Shown here: positions 63,215-64,000 of the stretch, piece after piece | How positions within the stretch are numbered: the stretch's first letter is position 1 | Layout: each line of letters starts with the position of its first letter | DNA from: Cranoglanis bouderius | Lineage: Eukaryota; Chordata; Actinopteri; Siluriformes; Cranoglanididae | Direction of reading: 5' to 3' | DNA length: 64,000 bases | Assembly (NCBI GenBank): GCA_023630585.1 | Contig: CM042539.1 | Coordinates: 27,477,755 to 27,541,754 of the forward strand | Position numbers and translations under genes: made by a program | The notes under the pieces: generated by a model | The model's input: only the letters and a program-made list of their open reading frames with translations | The model's database searches: none | What the model was told of the DNA's origin: nothing

Positions 63215-63780
63215 GTAAAACAGGATAAGTAATCGTCTAAATAGTAGTGATGTGTCGTTCACAAATGAGTCGACTCTTTGAATCAGCTCTTTTAGGTATA
63301 GAGCTGATTCATTCTAAAATGACACATCACTACTGTTCGGACTGCGGGGATAAGTGATCATCCAAATAGCAGTGATGTGTCGTTCTCAAATGAGTCGACT
63401 CTTTGAATCAGCTCTTTTAGGTGAACATTAAGGGCTGATTCGTTCTCAAATGACACATCACTACTGTTTGGACTGCGGGGATAAGTAATCATCCAAATAG
63501 TAGTGATGTGTCCTTCATGAATGAGTCGATTCTTTGAATCAGTTCTATTTAGGTAAATGATAAGAGTCGACTCATTCTCAAATGAAACATCATTACTATT
63601 TGGACTATTGAGGTAAATAAAACTTCCAAATAGTAGGCATTTTTTTTCTTGAATGACTCTTGAATGAGTTGACTCTTATCGTTCACTTACAAGAGCTGAT
63701 TCAAAGAGTCGACTCATTCTCAGTTGAAACACCACTACTATCTGGACTATTGGGATAAGTAGAGTTAACTCATACATATA
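63215..63780. repeat. Hairpin array, copy 2
   Basis: Same palindromic chain as 61860-62350, with an extra repeat unit (GTAGTGATGTGTCGTTC blocks at 63244 and 63371, and a CCTTC variant at 63499). Long stretches are nearly identical to copy 1. Confidence 0.85.
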
Positions 63781-64000
63781 TGAGTAATTTTATATTTTAT
63801 TCTTTTGCAACGCTGTCACTTCTGCAGTGTAAGTGAATCAAAACACTTCCACAGAAATCTCGTTCCAACATCTGAGCTGTTTATTACTGTGATTTTATTC
63901 ATCTTTCGTCAATTAAATCAGATAAAACATTCATTCTTTTGTCAGTCCAAACTGCAGGAGTGTCCTCTTTGGTTGAAAGAGGATATGCGTACCCATGTCA
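63781..64000. other. Unassigned end of window
   Basis: No exon or repeat recognised; intronic to paqr6 if the first exons lie further right. Confidence 0.5.

Noticed and set aside
61860..63780. CRISPR-like array
   Set aside because: Repeats are palindromic intronic foldbacks of irregular spacing in a vertebrate gene, with no cas genes and no unique equal-length spacers.

Overview
The window is vertebrate nuclear DNA, almost certainly from a teleost fish. Genes are split into many small GT-AG exons. Introns and spacers are packed with Tc1/mariner relics, foldback MITE-like elements, tRNA-derived SINEs and long microsatellites. An ostariophysan such as a catfish is plausible from the transposon types, but the sequence alone does not prove it.

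Two protein genes can be supported. (1) A complete ntrk1 (TrkA, the high-affinity NGF receptor tyrosine kinase) lies on the + strand at 21806-47683. Seventeen coding exons join in frame to 802 codons plus a stop: signal peptide, leucine-rich repeats, two Ig domains, an 18-nt microexon, a membrane span, the NPQY Shc site, the kinase domain and the C-terminal YLDIL PLC-gamma site. (2) The 3' part of paqr6 (membrane progestin receptor delta) lies on the - strand at 59961-63112: five exons and 285 codons, with the N-terminus beyond the right edge. The two genes converge on a spacer of about 12 kb.

Layout. 1-2224: tail of a probable LTR retroelement. 2225-21300: gene-free spacer with Tc1 relics, foldback elements, a minisatellite of about 70 bp split by a SINE, and microsatellites. 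21300-21805: GC-rich ntrk1 upstream region. 21806-47683: ntrk1, with introns holding nested transposons and some repeat-poor stretches that could be regulatory. 48227-49672: a large GTACACACAG-type minisatellite just after the ntrk1 stop, probably inside its 3' UTR. 49700-59960: spacer with a Tc1 fragment, a C-rich minisatellite, MITEs and AT-rich DNA. 59961-64000: paqr6 exons separated by foldback elements and duplicated hairpin arrays.

The most notable observations are these. At least ten whole or partial copies of one foldback repeat family are scattered through the window, some split by later insertions. (TG)n tracts sit at or against the acceptors of ntrk1 exons 3 and 7, and a (CA)n tract abuts a paqr6 donor. 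The 18-nt microexon matches the alternatively spliced exon of mammalian TRKA. A lysine lies inside the TrkA membrane span. The minisatellite is open in all six frames and repeats a splice-donor-like CAGGTA motif. No new protein-coding system was found.
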